Positions 34,976-42,973 of a stretch of 49,543 nucleotides of DNA are shown here, piece by piece. The notes beneath the pieces were generated by a model. The model did not search any database, was not told the DNA's origin, and saw only the letters and a list, made by a program, of their open reading frames with translations. Within the stretch, counting starts at the first letter, position 1; each line of letters starts with the position of its first letter. Source of the DNA: Clostridia bacterium (GTDB lineage Bacteria > Bacillota > Clostridia > Oscillospirales > CAG-272); assembly GCA_017472285.1 (NCBI GenBank), contig JAFUQQ010000002.1:1-49543 (forward strand), written 5' to 3'. A program made the position numbers and the translations under genes.

Positions 34976-36382
34976 TTAAAGGAGCATAGCAAGTGCCGCG
35001 CCGATTCTTTGGCGAAGCTCTGCGCTGTCAATGATATCGTCGATATGACCGCTCTTTGCAGCTTCCAGCGGAGAAGCGAAACGGTCTGACCAAGCCTTTG
35101 CGGTTTCTTTGTGTTTGGATTCGTTTTTGACTTCGTCAAGGAACGCAACTGCGCTGTCGGGGCTCATCGCGGAAATTCTTGCTCTGTCAAGCGCGAGAGC
35201 GATGCCGCCGGTGAGAGCCTTGGAGCCCATCACGGTGTAAGCCGTGCCGTAAGACGCGCCGAGCGTAACGGTAACGGTGGGGAGATTCATATAGGAAGCA
35301 TTGCGCTGCGCGTAGGTGGAGGCAAGTCTTGCAAGGATTCTTGCGAAGCCCTTTTCTTCAAAGCTCTTGCTGTCACCGATGCCGTTACCGTCAACGAGGG
35401 TTACGACGGGAAGTTCTGCTGTGTAAGCGGTTTCAAGAGCGAAGATCGCTTTCTTTGCCGCGCCTGTGCAGAGGAAACCGTCCTTATAGGAGGGATTGTT
35501 TGCGATGACTACAACGGGATTGCCGCCGATGGTCGCAAGACCCGTTACCATGCTCTTTGCGTTTTCGCCGCAAAGCTCTGTGAAAGAACCCGCATCAAAC
35601 GTCTGAGCGATGATATCGTGAATATCATATTTGTCATTTGCGAGAATGCCTTCGATATCGAGGACACGGTTGATATCGTCAGCTATTTCAACTGCACCCG
35701 CGAAATATTTGATAAGATCACGCGCCTTGAAGGTCGCGGCTTTATCGTCTTCGCAAACGATATCGATGAGAGAAGGATCAACGGAGATCGCATCTTCCGT
35801 CTTGCCGGAAAGAGCGGCATAGAGCTTGCCTGTTTTCTTTGCGCCGATAACAACGTCGAACATTTCTGCCATAACTGCGGTAGAGCCGCCGCAGATACCT
35901 GCAACAACGGCGATCTTCGGAACGTCTGCGTCTTCAAGCGCGCACATGATGGAGCCGTAGCCTGCGAGTGCGTCAACGCCTTCGAGAATTTTTGCGCCTG
36001 CGCTGTCAAATACGCCGATGATGGGTGCGTTTGCTTTTGCTGCCATTGCAATGATGTTTACGATCTTTTTCGCGTGCATTTCACCGAGTGCACCGTGCAA
36101 ACGGGAGAAGTCCTGCGAAAATGCGTAGACGAGCGTGCCGTTTACAGCGCCGTAGCCTGTGATAACGGGTTCAAAGCTGTCGTCTGTTTCTTTGTCGAGC
36201 TCGGTTCTCTTGCGTCCGATGTATGCGCCGATTTCAACGAACGTGCCTTCGTCAAAAATCAAGCCCATACGATCTCTTGCGCAAAGACGACCCGCTTTTG
36301 CGAGTGCTTTCTGCTCTGCGGTCTGTCCTTTCGTAAGGAGAGCGCGAAGCTCGGCTGTTGTTTTGGTTACTGTTTCAGCCAT
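34976..36382 (-). CDS. Acyl-CoA carboxyltransferase (MmdA/12S type)
   Basis: A 468-residue crotonase-fold carboxyltransferase with two homologous halves: LHGALGEMHAKKI, FDSAGAKILEGVDALAGYG and GICGGSTAVMAEMFD in the first, GNPVVVIANNPSYKDGFL and LVDGNGIGDSKSFEEKG in the second. Homologues (methylmalonyl-CoA decarboxylase alpha, transcarboxylase 12S) are about 510 residues, so this one is shorter and rather divergent. It likely moves CO2 from a malonyl- or methylmalonyl-CoA type substrate to biotin. First gene of the cluster; AGAAGGG precedes the ATG. Confidence 0.87.
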   Translation of the reverse strand: MAETVTKTTAELRALLTKGQTAEQKALAKAGRLCARDRMGLIFDEGTFVEIGAYIGRKRTELDKETDDSFEPVITGYGAVNGTLVYAFSQDFSRLHGALGEMHAKKIVNIIAMAAKANAPIIGVFDSAGAKILEGVDALAGYGSIMCALEDADVPKIAVVAGICGGSTAVMAEMFDVVIGAKKTGKLYAALSGKTEDAISVDPSLIDIVCEDDKAATFKARDLIKYFAGAVEIADDINRVLDIEGILANDKYDIHDIIAQTFDAGSFTELCGENAKSMVTGLATIGGNPVVVIANNPSYKDGFLCTGAAKKAIFALETAYTAELPVVTLVDGNGIGDSKSFEEKGFARILARLASTYAQRNASYMNLPTVTVTLGASYGTAYTVMGSKALTGGIALALDRARISAMSPDSAVAFLDEVKNESKHKETAKAWSDRFASPLEAAKSGHIDDIIDSAELRQRIGAALAMLL

Positions 36383-36472
36383 GATGGTTTCATCCCTTCT
36401 TATAAAGATTTTTGCTTTTTTTCATAAAACAGGGCTTCCAAACATTATCCACCCCATTTTAATATATCAATT

Positions 36473-36503
36473 ATATGATATCATATCCCTTTCAAAAAGA
36501 CAA
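36473..36503 (-). promoter_or_regulatory. Probable promoter of the decarboxylase cluster with overlapping palindrome
   Basis: Minus strand TTGTCT (36498-36503), 17 nt, TATCAT (36475-36480). The perfect palindrome ATATGATATCATAT (36473-36486) covers the -10 box and could be an operator. The 36504-36637 stretch holds nothing else I recognise. Confidence 0.5.
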
Positions 36504-36637
36504 GAATTTTCTGAAAATTCTTTCAAAAAAATCAAACGGATTTTGTTCGGTTTCAGATTGCCCGAAAAGCGATGCGGAATCTTGAGAGGATCATAAAACT
36601 CCCCAAATACTAAAAATTCACGAATTTATCGAAAAAC

Positions 36638-36670
36638 AAAAACGGCACTTCTGTACGAAGTACCGTTTTT
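36638..36670 (-). terminator. Terminator of the TM2-type gene
   Basis: Minus strand AAAAACGGTACTTC/GAAGTGCCGTTTTT, a 14-bp stem with one G-U, followed by GTTTTTCGATAAATTCG, another copy of the shared tail. Confidence 0.8.
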
Positions 36671-36709
36671 GCTGATCGGTGTATACAAGTTGTTTTAATT
36701 GAATGTCAA

Positions 36710-36937
36710 TCAGTCTTTTTTGTAACCGATATTTTTTGCTTTTGCAGGATCAAATACGAGGTTGCAGATGGAAGCGACCAAAGTATAGATACCGCAAGTG
36801 ATGTAACCGAGAATGAGGTAAGCGAGGGTTCTGGAAGTATAACCTTCAGGCTTCAAAGAAGTGTGGTTGATGATAATGCTTCCAATCCAGCCGAGGAAAA
36901 ATGTGAGAAGGAAGCGGACGAGTTTGTTGTTATCCAT
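36710..36937 (-). CDS. Small TM2-like membrane protein
   Basis: A 75-residue protein with two membrane helices (about 6-24 and 36-60), the first reading LVRFLLTFFLGWIGSIIINH, which matches the start of TM2-domain proteins, and the second LAYLILGYITCGIYTLVASI. The function of such proteins is unknown. CAAGGAG lies before the ATG. It has its own promoter and terminator. Confidence 0.75.
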   Translation of the reverse strand: MDNNKLVRFLLTFFLGWIGSIIINHTSLKPEGYTSRTLAYLILGYITCGIYTLVASICNLVFDPAKAKNIGYKKD

Positions 36938-37017
36938 GATAGATCTCCTTGAATCATATAATCATAAAAGTCAAATGCAATCGCCGTTATACACACCGAA
37001 AAATATAACGCCGCATT

Positions 37018-37058
37018 GCTTGATTTCATTATAACATATTTTTGCGAAAAAATCAAGC
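37018..37058 (-). promoter_or_regulatory. Promoter of the TM2-type gene enclosed by an inverted repeat
   Basis: Minus strand TTGATT (37051-37056), 17 nt, TATAAT (37028-37033). GCTTGATTT (37018-37026) and AAATCAAGC (37050-37058) are perfect inverted repeats that bracket the core promoter. Confidence 0.7.
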
Positions 37059-37068
37059 ATATTCATCA

Positions 37069-37920
37069 TCAGATCAATCTTGTTTTTTGCTCCGTGAGCA
37101 TACCGTCAACGGAAAGATAAACAAGCCCTCTGTTATCATAGCCTACGCCGTATGTATGACCGTCAAGTGTTGCCGTCAGCAGATGTGCTTTTTCTAAAAG
37201 CGCAGTATATTCCGCATAAACTCTGCCGTCGATGACAAGTTCATTGGTCTTTTTCACTCTGCGGTAAACGATCTTGTGTCCATAAATCTCACTCGAAAGA
37301 AAAACTTTTTCTTTTTCAGCAGTATCCGCATAACGAATCACCTTGGAATCGGGAATATCCTGTCTGATCTCCTCCGCTTCGGGATCCACCGGCGTTTTCA
37401 CTTCCGTCGGAATCTTTTTCAGCTTGAAATACGCGATAATACCCATCGTAAGGCTGACGATCACCCAAATATGGAACAAAATATCCATCATGATTTCCGC
37501 AGAGATGCCAACGTAGATGAGCAACCATGCCGTATCCAAAGCGAAGAAAGCAAGAGCAAAAATCAGCCAGCCGACTTTCTGATTTTTGGAAAAAATATAG
37601 GCGAGCAGATAAAGCGCGATAATGACGATGGAAATGCCCAATACGATATAGTAAAGCGAACTATCCGCAAAATCCATATTCGCATAAATCCCCGTATATG
37701 TTTCCCTGGGATACATACCGCAAAGGAACATGGCAAGATCTGTCAAGGTATAGGGAACGCTTGCGGAAAAAAGAAAATAGGAATTGCTTCCCGTTACGAG
37801 AAGAACGAGATTGATTGCCGTGAAGGCTACAAGCAAAAGCAGATTTGCTCTTGCGCCGTTATAACGACTTGCTTGTATCTGTGCTTCCAGCATCGGTGTT
37901 TTTTCCATTTTTTGTTTCAT
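37069..37920 (-). CDS. Membrane protein of unknown function
   Basis: A 283-residue protein with about five helices between residues 25 and 165, then a soluble C-terminal domain (about 185-283) rich in strands (KVFLSSEIYGHKIVYRRVKK, LVIDGRVYAEY, ATLDGHTYGVGYDNRG). No motif that I recognise. CAGGAGG precedes ATG 37920. Its promoter shares direct-repeat architecture with the AI-2E-type gene at 2411. Confidence 0.75.
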   Translation of the reverse strand: MKQKMEKTPMLEAQIQASRYNGARANLLLLVAFTAINLVLLVTGSNSYFLFSASVPYTLTDLAMFLCGMYPRETYTGIYANMDFADSSLYYIVLGISIVIIALYLLAYIFSKNQKVGWLIFALAFFALDTAWLLIYVGISAEIMMDILFHIWVIVSLTMGIIAYFKLKKIPTEVKTPVDPEAEEIRQDIPDSKVIRYADTAEKEKVFLSSEIYGHKIVYRRVKKTNELVIDGRVYAEYTALLEKAHLLTATLDGHTYGVGYDNRGLVYLSVDGMLTEQKTRLI

Positions 37921-37964
37921 AAAAATCCTCCTGTTGTCCTGAAAATGTTGATTTGAAAAAATCT

Positions 37965-37992
37965 TCTATATATAAAACGCTTGGTCAGACAA
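37965..37992 (-). promoter_or_regulatory. Probable promoter of the membrane protein gene
   Basis: Minus strand TTGTCT (37987-37992), 16 nt, TATAGA (37965-37970) within TATATATA. Confidence 0.5.
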
Positions 37993-38015
37993 ATTTTCGA
38001 CAAAATTTCAAATTG

Positions 38016-38032
38016 TTCACACTTTGTTTACA
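38016..38032. promoter_or_regulatory. Direct repeat TTCACA-N5-TTTACA, second copy
   Basis: Same hexamers, same 11-bp period and same distance from the TATATATA tract as at 2581-2597. Confidence 0.45.
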
Positions 38033-38056
38033 AATTTCCGCCCAAAAAACAAAAAA

Positions 38057-38126
38057 CGCACCACAAGGAAAGTTTTTGAAGGATTTTCAAGGGAACTTTT
38101 TACAAAAAGTTTCCTTGAAGCAGGTT
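38057..38126 (-). repeat. Dispersed hairpin repeat, copy B
   Basis: The minus strand reads AACCTGCTTCAAGG, then a 14-bp near-perfect stem (38088-38101 with 38104-38117), then AAAATCCTTCAAAAACTTTC. It starts 15 nt after the deacetylase stop codon, in the same sense orientation as copy A to its gene. Confidence 0.7.
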
Positions 38127-38141
38127 CGGGCGGCAGCCCGA

Positions 38142-38954
38142 CTATTCCGTAACCAAGAGCGCGCGAAATTCCTCGATAGGCATATTGCGTGTCACGTAAC
38201 TGCGGGGGAGCGCAGTATTTTCATAATAAGGCTCTTGCGGGGGATTGGTCGTATAGCAATAGAGATAGCCATGTTTTTCCGCAAAAAGCTCGACCATGTC
38301 GTTATATGCGCCGTTGGGGTAAGCAAGGGCAGTTACGGGTTTACCTATGATGGCTTCGATGGCGGTCTTCGATTCGGAAAGCTCTCTTTCGATCTCCTCG
38401 GAAAGCGCGGTGTCCAGCTTCGCATGAGTGACCGTATGGCTTCCGAAATGGAAAAGACCGCTTTCCTGCATCTCTTTGATCTGTGCTTCCGAGAGATGAC
38501 CTTCCGTGCCGATCATGGAGGAGGGCAGAAAGACCGTTGCTTTCATGCCGTATTTCTGTAAGAGCGGAAATGCTATGGTATAGTTATCCTCATAGCCGTC
38601 ATCGAAAGTGATGACAACGGCTTTTTCACCGTTTTTGATTTTGTAAGGCTCGTCCGCAAAAAAAGTCTGATAGCCTTCATCACGGAGCGTTTTCAGTTGT
38701 TCTTCGAAATCCGCTTCTTTGACGAAAAGATATTCGTTGGAACCGTACGTTTCATCGTTGATTAGATGATAGAGAATGATTTTCGTATCGGGGGTATAAC
38801 GGTATGTTCTTTTTCCTCCGTAATGAATAAAAAAGAGGATCAGTGCCGTCGCAATTACAAGCAAAAAGACGGCAATGACGGCGATTCTCGTGGGAAAAAC
38901 GCTCCGACAGGAGCGTTTTTCCGTATGTTGCGGTTTATTCAGCAGTTTTTGCAT
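38142..38954 (-). CDS. Polysaccharide deacetylase (NodB fold)
   Basis: A 270-residue enzyme with an N-terminal membrane anchor (about 23-45) and an outside NodB domain: VVITFDDGYEDN (catalytic Asp and metal Asp), FGSHTVTHAKL (metal His pair) and ALAYPNGAYND. It removes acetyl groups from peptidoglycan or exopolysaccharide N-acetylglucosamine. The start codon lies 20 nt inside the end of the SPFH gene, so the pair is probably one operon. A dispersed hairpin repeat follows the stop. Confidence 0.9.
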   Translation of the reverse strand: MQKLLNKPQHTEKRSCRSVFPTRIAVIAVFLLVIATALILFFIHYGGKRTYRYTPDTKIILYHLINDETYGSNEYLFVKEADFEEQLKTLRDEGYQTFFADEPYKIKNGEKAVVITFDDGYEDNYTIAFPLLQKYGMKATVFLPSSMIGTEGHLSEAQIKEMQESGLFHFGSHTVTHAKLDTALSEEIERELSESKTAIEAIIGKPVTALAYPNGAYNDMVELFAEKHGYLYCYTTNPPQEPYYENTALPRSYVTRNMPIEEFRALLVTE

Positions 38955-39924
38955 CGTTATTCATATTGAGGATGGGAAGCGTGCCTTCGCCGCCGACATA
39001 GGTGGGAAGCTCGCCGTTCCATTGTTCAACGGTCTTGTAATCGATCAATTCCTGAGAAAGACTTGCCGCGATCTTTTCATTGGCTTCCGCTTCTTTTTCG
39101 CCTGCATAGGCTTTTGCGTCAGCTTCTTTCTTTTGCGCTTCCGCAGCGGCTTCTGCCTGAATGACCGCTTTTTCTGCTTCTGCCTGTGCCGCAATGACAG
39201 CGCGTTCAGCGGCGGCTTTGGCTTCGATATTTGCCTGTTCCTGCTGGATTTCGGCTTTCAGTTTTTCCTGTGCGGCAACCTGTTTTGCTTCGACGGCATT
39301 GGTAAATGCATCGGAGAAATCAAGGTTTTCGATGGAAGCATCGATGACTTCGACGTTATAAACAGCAAGTTTGGCGGTCAGATCTTCTCTGATCTGCAAC
39401 GAAAGTGTTTCGCGGTTGGCGATCAGTTTTTCCGCATCGTATTTTGCGATCACACTTTTGACGGATTCCTGAATACGCGGAAGAATGATGGTATCGTAAT
39501 AATGCTGTCCGATGGTGCGGTAAATCGTTTGTGCATTGGATTTTTCGATCTGATAGTTGATGGTATAGCTGGTATCGACTTCCTGGATATCGCTGGAGAA
39601 ACAGCTCATATCAACAACGGCTTTCTGAATACGGTTATCCATTTTGACGACTTGCTGCCACGGCAATTTGGTATGTACACCCGCTTCGAAGGTATAATCT
39701 TCCACACGTCCGAATGTGGTAACGATACCCGTATGACCTGTGGGGATGGTCGTGATACAATCCGTCGTGATACCGGCGATACCGACAACGAGAGCGACTG
39801 CCATAACGACAAGACCTACTTTTTTGTGATTCGGATACGTACCGCGTTTACACTTTTTCATAACGTAAACGAGCGCGATCACGGCAACGAGGATGGCAAT
39901 CATGCCAATGAGAAACATAAACAT
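38935..39924 (-). CDS. SPFH/Band 7 (prohibitin-like) membrane protein
   Basis: A 329-residue protein with two N-terminal hydrophobic segments (about 1-22, 36-56), an SPFH domain (about 60-225: GHTGIVTTFGRVEDYTFEAG, shortened, and PWQQVVKMDNRIQK) and a long Ala/Glu/Lys coiled coil (about 225-300). Such proteins form membrane microdomain scaffolds. GGAG is 6 nt before ATG 39924; no ribosome site supports the upstream in-frame extension. Its last 20 nt overlap the deacetylase gene. Confidence 0.9.
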   Translation of the reverse strand: MFMFLIGMIAILVAVIALVYVMKKCKRGTYPNHKKVGLVVMAVALVVGIAGITTDCITTIPTGHTGIVTTFGRVEDYTFEAGVHTKLPWQQVVKMDNRIQKAVVDMSCFSSDIQEVDTSYTINYQIEKSNAQTIYRTIGQHYYDTIILPRIQESVKSVIAKYDAEKLIANRETLSLQIREDLTAKLAVYNVEVIDASIENLDFSDAFTNAVEAKQVAAQEKLKAEIQQEQANIEAKAAAERAVIAAQAEAEKAVIQAEAAAEAQKKEADAKAYAGEKEAEANEKIAASLSQELIDYKTVEQWNGELPTYVGGEGTLPILNMNNDAKTAE

Positions 39925-40025
39925 AAAAAACTCCGTTCCGCCGCTTATGCGGCAATTTGATTTTTCGGATAAAGATTCTGTTATTTCGATGATGCAAATA
40001 TCCTTAATCCTTATTTTAGTCTTTT

Positions 40026-40054
40026 TTGTTTGTCTTGTCAAGTTTTTGTATAAG
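40026..40054 (+). promoter_or_regulatory. Possible promoter of the SLH protein gene
   Basis: TTGTTT (40026-40031), 17 nt, TATAAG (40049-40054). Confidence 0.45.
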
Positions 40055-40115
40055 AAAATACGTTTATGGACAAAATACCCATATCTTTTGATATACAGAA
40101 AGGATGTTTACGATC

Positions 40116-41360
40116 ATGAAAAAAATCGGATTTTTCGGACTTTTGATCTTTTGGGTTTTATGTCTTGGTATGACGGTCAATGCGGCGATGTTATCTCCCG
40201 CAATTTCCGTGATGCAGGAAGATTTTGAGATGGTGAAAACAGGGGTCGGACTCAACAGCGTTTCTTTTGATGAGGACGATTTCATTTCCGTTTTGGGAGA
40301 AGCGGATTTCAAGGGAATCACGGTGACGGGATTGCCCGATGAAACGGACGGTACGCTCAAGCTTGGTATCAAAGATATCAAGGAAGGCGATGTCATTGAA
40401 AGGGAAATGCTGGCGGCACTTCGGTTTGTGCCCGCGGCAGAAGGAAAAACGGCTGTTTTTGATTTTCTGCCCTATGGAACGGATTATGAAAAACCGTTCG
40501 TTTGCACGGTCTATATGCTGGATACCTTGAATTTTGCGCCCGTTGCAGAGGCAAGTGTGTTGAAAGCCAAAGAGTCTATCCCTGTATATTCTTCCTTAAC
40601 AGCAAAAGATCCCGATGGGGATGAGATCACTTATCACTTAGTATCTGCACCCCAAAAAGGTACACTGACATTGATGGAAAACGGAGAATTTTCTTATATC
40701 GCGGATGAAAACGGCAAAGGTTCCGACCATTTTTCATATTATGCGGCTGACCGTTACGGCAATCATTCCGACATTATGACGGTTTCCATCACGACCACGG
40801 AAAATAAAAGCGGTATCGTTTATACCGATCTTTCTGAAAATGAATGTGCGCTTTCTGCGGTCAGCCTTGCCGAAAATGGTGTGTTTGTCGGTGAGAAATT
40901 AGGTGATGAATGGTATTTTCATCCTGAAAAGACCGTTACCCGTGCGGATTTTCTGATGATGGCAATGCGGATGTGTGATATCGATACGGCACTTCTTGCT
41001 TCCAATGATTCGGGTTTTGCGGATAAAGATATCTTTACCGATACACAGAATCGTTATATTTCCGCAGCGGCACGGCAAGGTCTTGTCGTGGGATTGGATA
41101 CGGAAGAAGGCAGATGTTTCTGTCCGAACGATCCGATCACATCCGAACAGGCATCCACGCTTCTCGGTAGATTTGCAAAATATAAAGAACTTTCTTTCGG
41201 TGATATCGTGGCGGCTTCCATTGATACGGAAGGTACGATCTCCGATGACGGATTTGCCATGCTCGCATCTGTCGGTCTTGTCGCAAATGAAGAACGGAAA
41301 GCCGAAATCACCCGTGCCGATGCCGCAAGGCTTATTTATACTTTGACAGAAAAAGAATAA
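40116..41360 (+). CDS. Surface protein with Ig/cadherin-like module and SLH domains
   Basis: 414 residues: signal peptide (about 1-23), a cohesin-like or unknown N-domain (to about 145), a cadherin/VCBS-like repeat (about 150-230: SLTAKDPDGDEITYHLVSAP, GSDHFSYYAADRYGNHSD) and two to three SLH motifs (about 240-414: TRADFLMMAMRM, FTDTQNRYISAAARQGLV, ITRADAARLIYTL). SLH domains bind pyruvylated wall polymer, so the protein is held to the cell surface. AAAGGATG lies before ATG 40116. Monocistronic. Confidence 0.85.
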   Translation: MKKIGFFGLLIFWVLCLGMTVNAAMLSPAISVMQEDFEMVKTGVGLNSVSFDEDDFISVLGEADFKGITVTGLPDETDGTLKLGIKDIKEGDVIEREMLAALRFVPAAEGKTAVFDFLPYGTDYEKPFVCTVYMLDTLNFAPVAEASVLKAKESIPVYSSLTAKDPDGDEITYHLVSAPQKGTLTLMENGEFSYIADENGKGSDHFSYYAADRYGNHSDIMTVSITTTENKSGIVYTDLSENECALSAVSLAENGVFVGEKLGDEWYFHPEKTVTRADFLMMAMRMCDIDTALLASNDSGFADKDIFTDTQNRYISAAARQGLVVGLDTEEGRCFCPNDPITSEQASTLLGRFAKYKELSFGDIVAASIDTEGTISDDGFAMLASVGLVANEERKAEITRADAARLIYTLTEKE

Positions 41361-41365
41361 TCAAA

Positions 41366-41394
41366 ATGCTCTCCTTTTCGGGAGAGCATTTTTC
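41366..41394 (+). terminator. Bidirectional terminator between the SLH and XRE genes
   Basis: ATGCTCTCC-TTTTCG-GGAGAGCAT then TTTTT on plus; TTTT on minus. Followed by the shared TGTCGATGAAGTCGG tail. Confidence 0.85.
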
Positions 41395-41435
41395 GGTTTG
41401 TCGATGAAGTCGGTTTCAAAATTGAGCTTCGGATA

Positions 41436-42047
41436 TTATAAGTGTTCTTTTATGAATATCCACCTATCAGTGTTATCACTCATTTCACTTGCATATACGT
41501 GGAGATCGAGATAATTGGTAACACACAAATGGCAGTTCTCTTTTCCGGTATGAAGCGTTATGATATTGCGCTTATTATAATTCCCTCTGTTATACGGAAT
41601 CCATTTAGTATCACTTCCGGTTGGGTTTTTTACATTGACCCGCAAGACACCGTCATCATTTTCAAATCCAAAAAATTCCATAAAGGAACTATCCCCTTTT
41701 ACATCAAGAAATGCTTTTTTGTCTTCTTTTTTGGTAACCATGATATCACATTCGTTACCTACAAAAAATTCGATACGATGAAGCGGTTCAAAAACACACT
41801 GCTTTTCATTGTTGGGATTCATATTCACTCTTTCCTCTTTGACTTGCCCAAAAAGAACGCCGATCTCAACACTAAAAAGTTCGGCAATCAGAGGAAATAA
41901 AGTAACATCGGGATATCCTATACCGCATTCCCATTTGGAAATGGACTGAGGGGCAATGCCCAGCTTCTCTGCCAACATACTCTGTGTCCAACCGCGCTCT
42001 TTCCGTAACTCAAATATGATATTACAAAATTTATTAAGATGATACAT
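41436..42047 (-). CDS. XRE-family transcriptional regulator
   Basis: A 203-residue protein. The N-terminal ~60 residues are a helix-turn-helix domain (LRKERGWTQSMLAEKLGIAP, then QSISKWECG). A C-terminal domain of ~130 residues is strand-rich and unrecognised. The DNA-binding part resembles lambda-Cro type repressors. GAAGGGAG is before the ATG. Its promoter has a palindrome over the -10 box, so autoregulation is plausible. Confidence 0.88.
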   Translation of the reverse strand: MYHLNKFCNIIFELRKERGWTQSMLAEKLGIAPQSISKWECGIGYPDVTLFPLIAELFSVEIGVLFGQVKEERVNMNPNNEKQCVFEPLHRIEFFVGNECDIMVTKKEDKKAFLDVKGDSSFMEFFGFENDDGVLRVNVKNPTGSDTKWIPYNRGNYNKRNIITLHTGKENCHLCVTNYLDLHVYASEMSDNTDRWIFIKEHL

Positions 42048-42067
42048 AAATTCACTCCCTTCTGCAA

Positions 42068-42100
42068 TTACATTGTAACACAGGGTTTTTTTGTTTTCAA
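42068..42100 (-). promoter_or_regulatory. Promoter of the XRE regulator with overlapping palindrome
   Basis: Minus strand TTGAAA (42095-42100), 17 nt, TACAAT (42072-42077). TTACA-T-TGTAA (42068-42078) overlaps the -10 box. Confidence 0.65.
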
Positions 42101-42200
42101 TAACCGCAAAGTTGTAAAAGTTTAAAGTTGAATTAGAAGTGAAGTTGCGGCTTCGCGGATTTTTAACGCCATGCTTGCAACGAAATCTATGTATTACTCA

Positions 42201-42650
42201 TTATTTAATCAAATATTTTGGATCGATTATCTCGTTTGCCACGCGCACCATTTTTTCTCCTGCAAAAGTAATAGTAAATTCGTGGGAAGTATAAATCATC
42301 CATTGTTTTGAATCATCATAATAATAACTTTCAACATACCACGGAAAATTATATCCATCTGCATCAGCTTCGTACAGCAAGGTTTTCAAACTAACAATTT
42401 TAGGTTCGGTGTTAAAATCTTGATTTTGGATTGCGGTCACCGTATCAATGGATAGATTAGAAAGCACAGTTTCTATTTGTTTTATTCCGTTATCGTCATC
42501 GAACATTTTCTAAAGATCAAAAGCAACGACAGGAATATTAAATTTAATGCTTTTGAGAGGACACCAATAGTCTATAGAATAATACGGAGAATTACTCAAA
42601 TCCGAAGTCAAATATGTTTTGATTCTTGAAAAAAATTCTTGCTTTGTCAT
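42201..42650 (-). pseudogene. Unknown protein gene interrupted by an in-frame TAG
   Basis: One continuous frame of 149 codons runs from ATG 42650 (MTKQEFFSRIKTYL...) to TAA at 42201, broken only by TAG at 42510-42512 after residue 46 (VVAFDL-TAG-KMFDDDNG). The downstream part alone is 101 residues from ATG 42506, but that ATG has no ribosome site. So a single nonsense change (for example from CAG or GAG) in an otherwise intact gene fits best. The C-terminal part has YYYDDSKQWMIYTSHEFTI-type sequence (shortened). I do not recognise the family. Confidence 0.75.
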
Positions 42651-42760
42651 TTATACCACTGCCTTTTTTATTATACCACAATTTTGTAAATATTTCAACT
42701 GTTTCGCAAGTCTGAATCTATCTACAGGTTCGAAAACCCCGCAAGGGCAAACATCATTGA

Positions 42761-42790
42761 AAAAAGCACTTGCTTTCGCAAGTGCTTTTT
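42761..42790 (-). terminator. Terminator of tRNA-Gln
   Basis: AAAAAGCACTTGC-GAAA-GCAAGTGCTTTTT on the minus strand, a 13-bp stem ending in T-run, directly after the CCA end. Confidence 0.9.
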
Positions 42791-42791
42791 C

Positions 42792-42866
42792 TGGCTGGGA
42801 TAGTTGGATTCGAACCAACGAATGCAGCAGTCAAAGTGCTGTGTCTTACCGCTTGACGATATCCCA
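42792..42866 (-). tRNA. tRNA-Gln (anticodon TTG)
   Basis: A 75-nt cloverleaf with encoded CCA. Acceptor TGGGATA/TATCCCA, anticodon stem CAGCA/TGCTG with loop CTTTGAC, T-loop TTCGAAT. Reads CAA/CAG. It has a near-consensus promoter and its own terminator. Confidence 0.95.
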
Positions 42867-42884
42867 ATATTCGATTCTTTTAAG

Positions 42885-42914
42885 ATTATAGCACAAACAC
42901 AAAGGAATTGTCAA
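42885..42914 (-). promoter_or_regulatory. Promoter of tRNA-Gln
   Basis: Minus strand TTGACA (42909-42914), 18 nt, TATAAT (42885-42890). Confidence 0.85.
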
Positions 42915-42935
42915 GACCAAAAGAGAAAAATATAC

Positions 42936-42967
42936 AAAAAATCCCGTTCAATCGAAATTGAACGGGA
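42936..42967 (-). terminator. Terminator of the NhaC-type gene
   Basis: TCCCGTTCAAT-TTCG-ATTGAACGGGA on the minus strand, an 11-bp stem with UUCG loop, then T6. Confidence 0.9.
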
Positions 42968-42973
42968 AAATTT

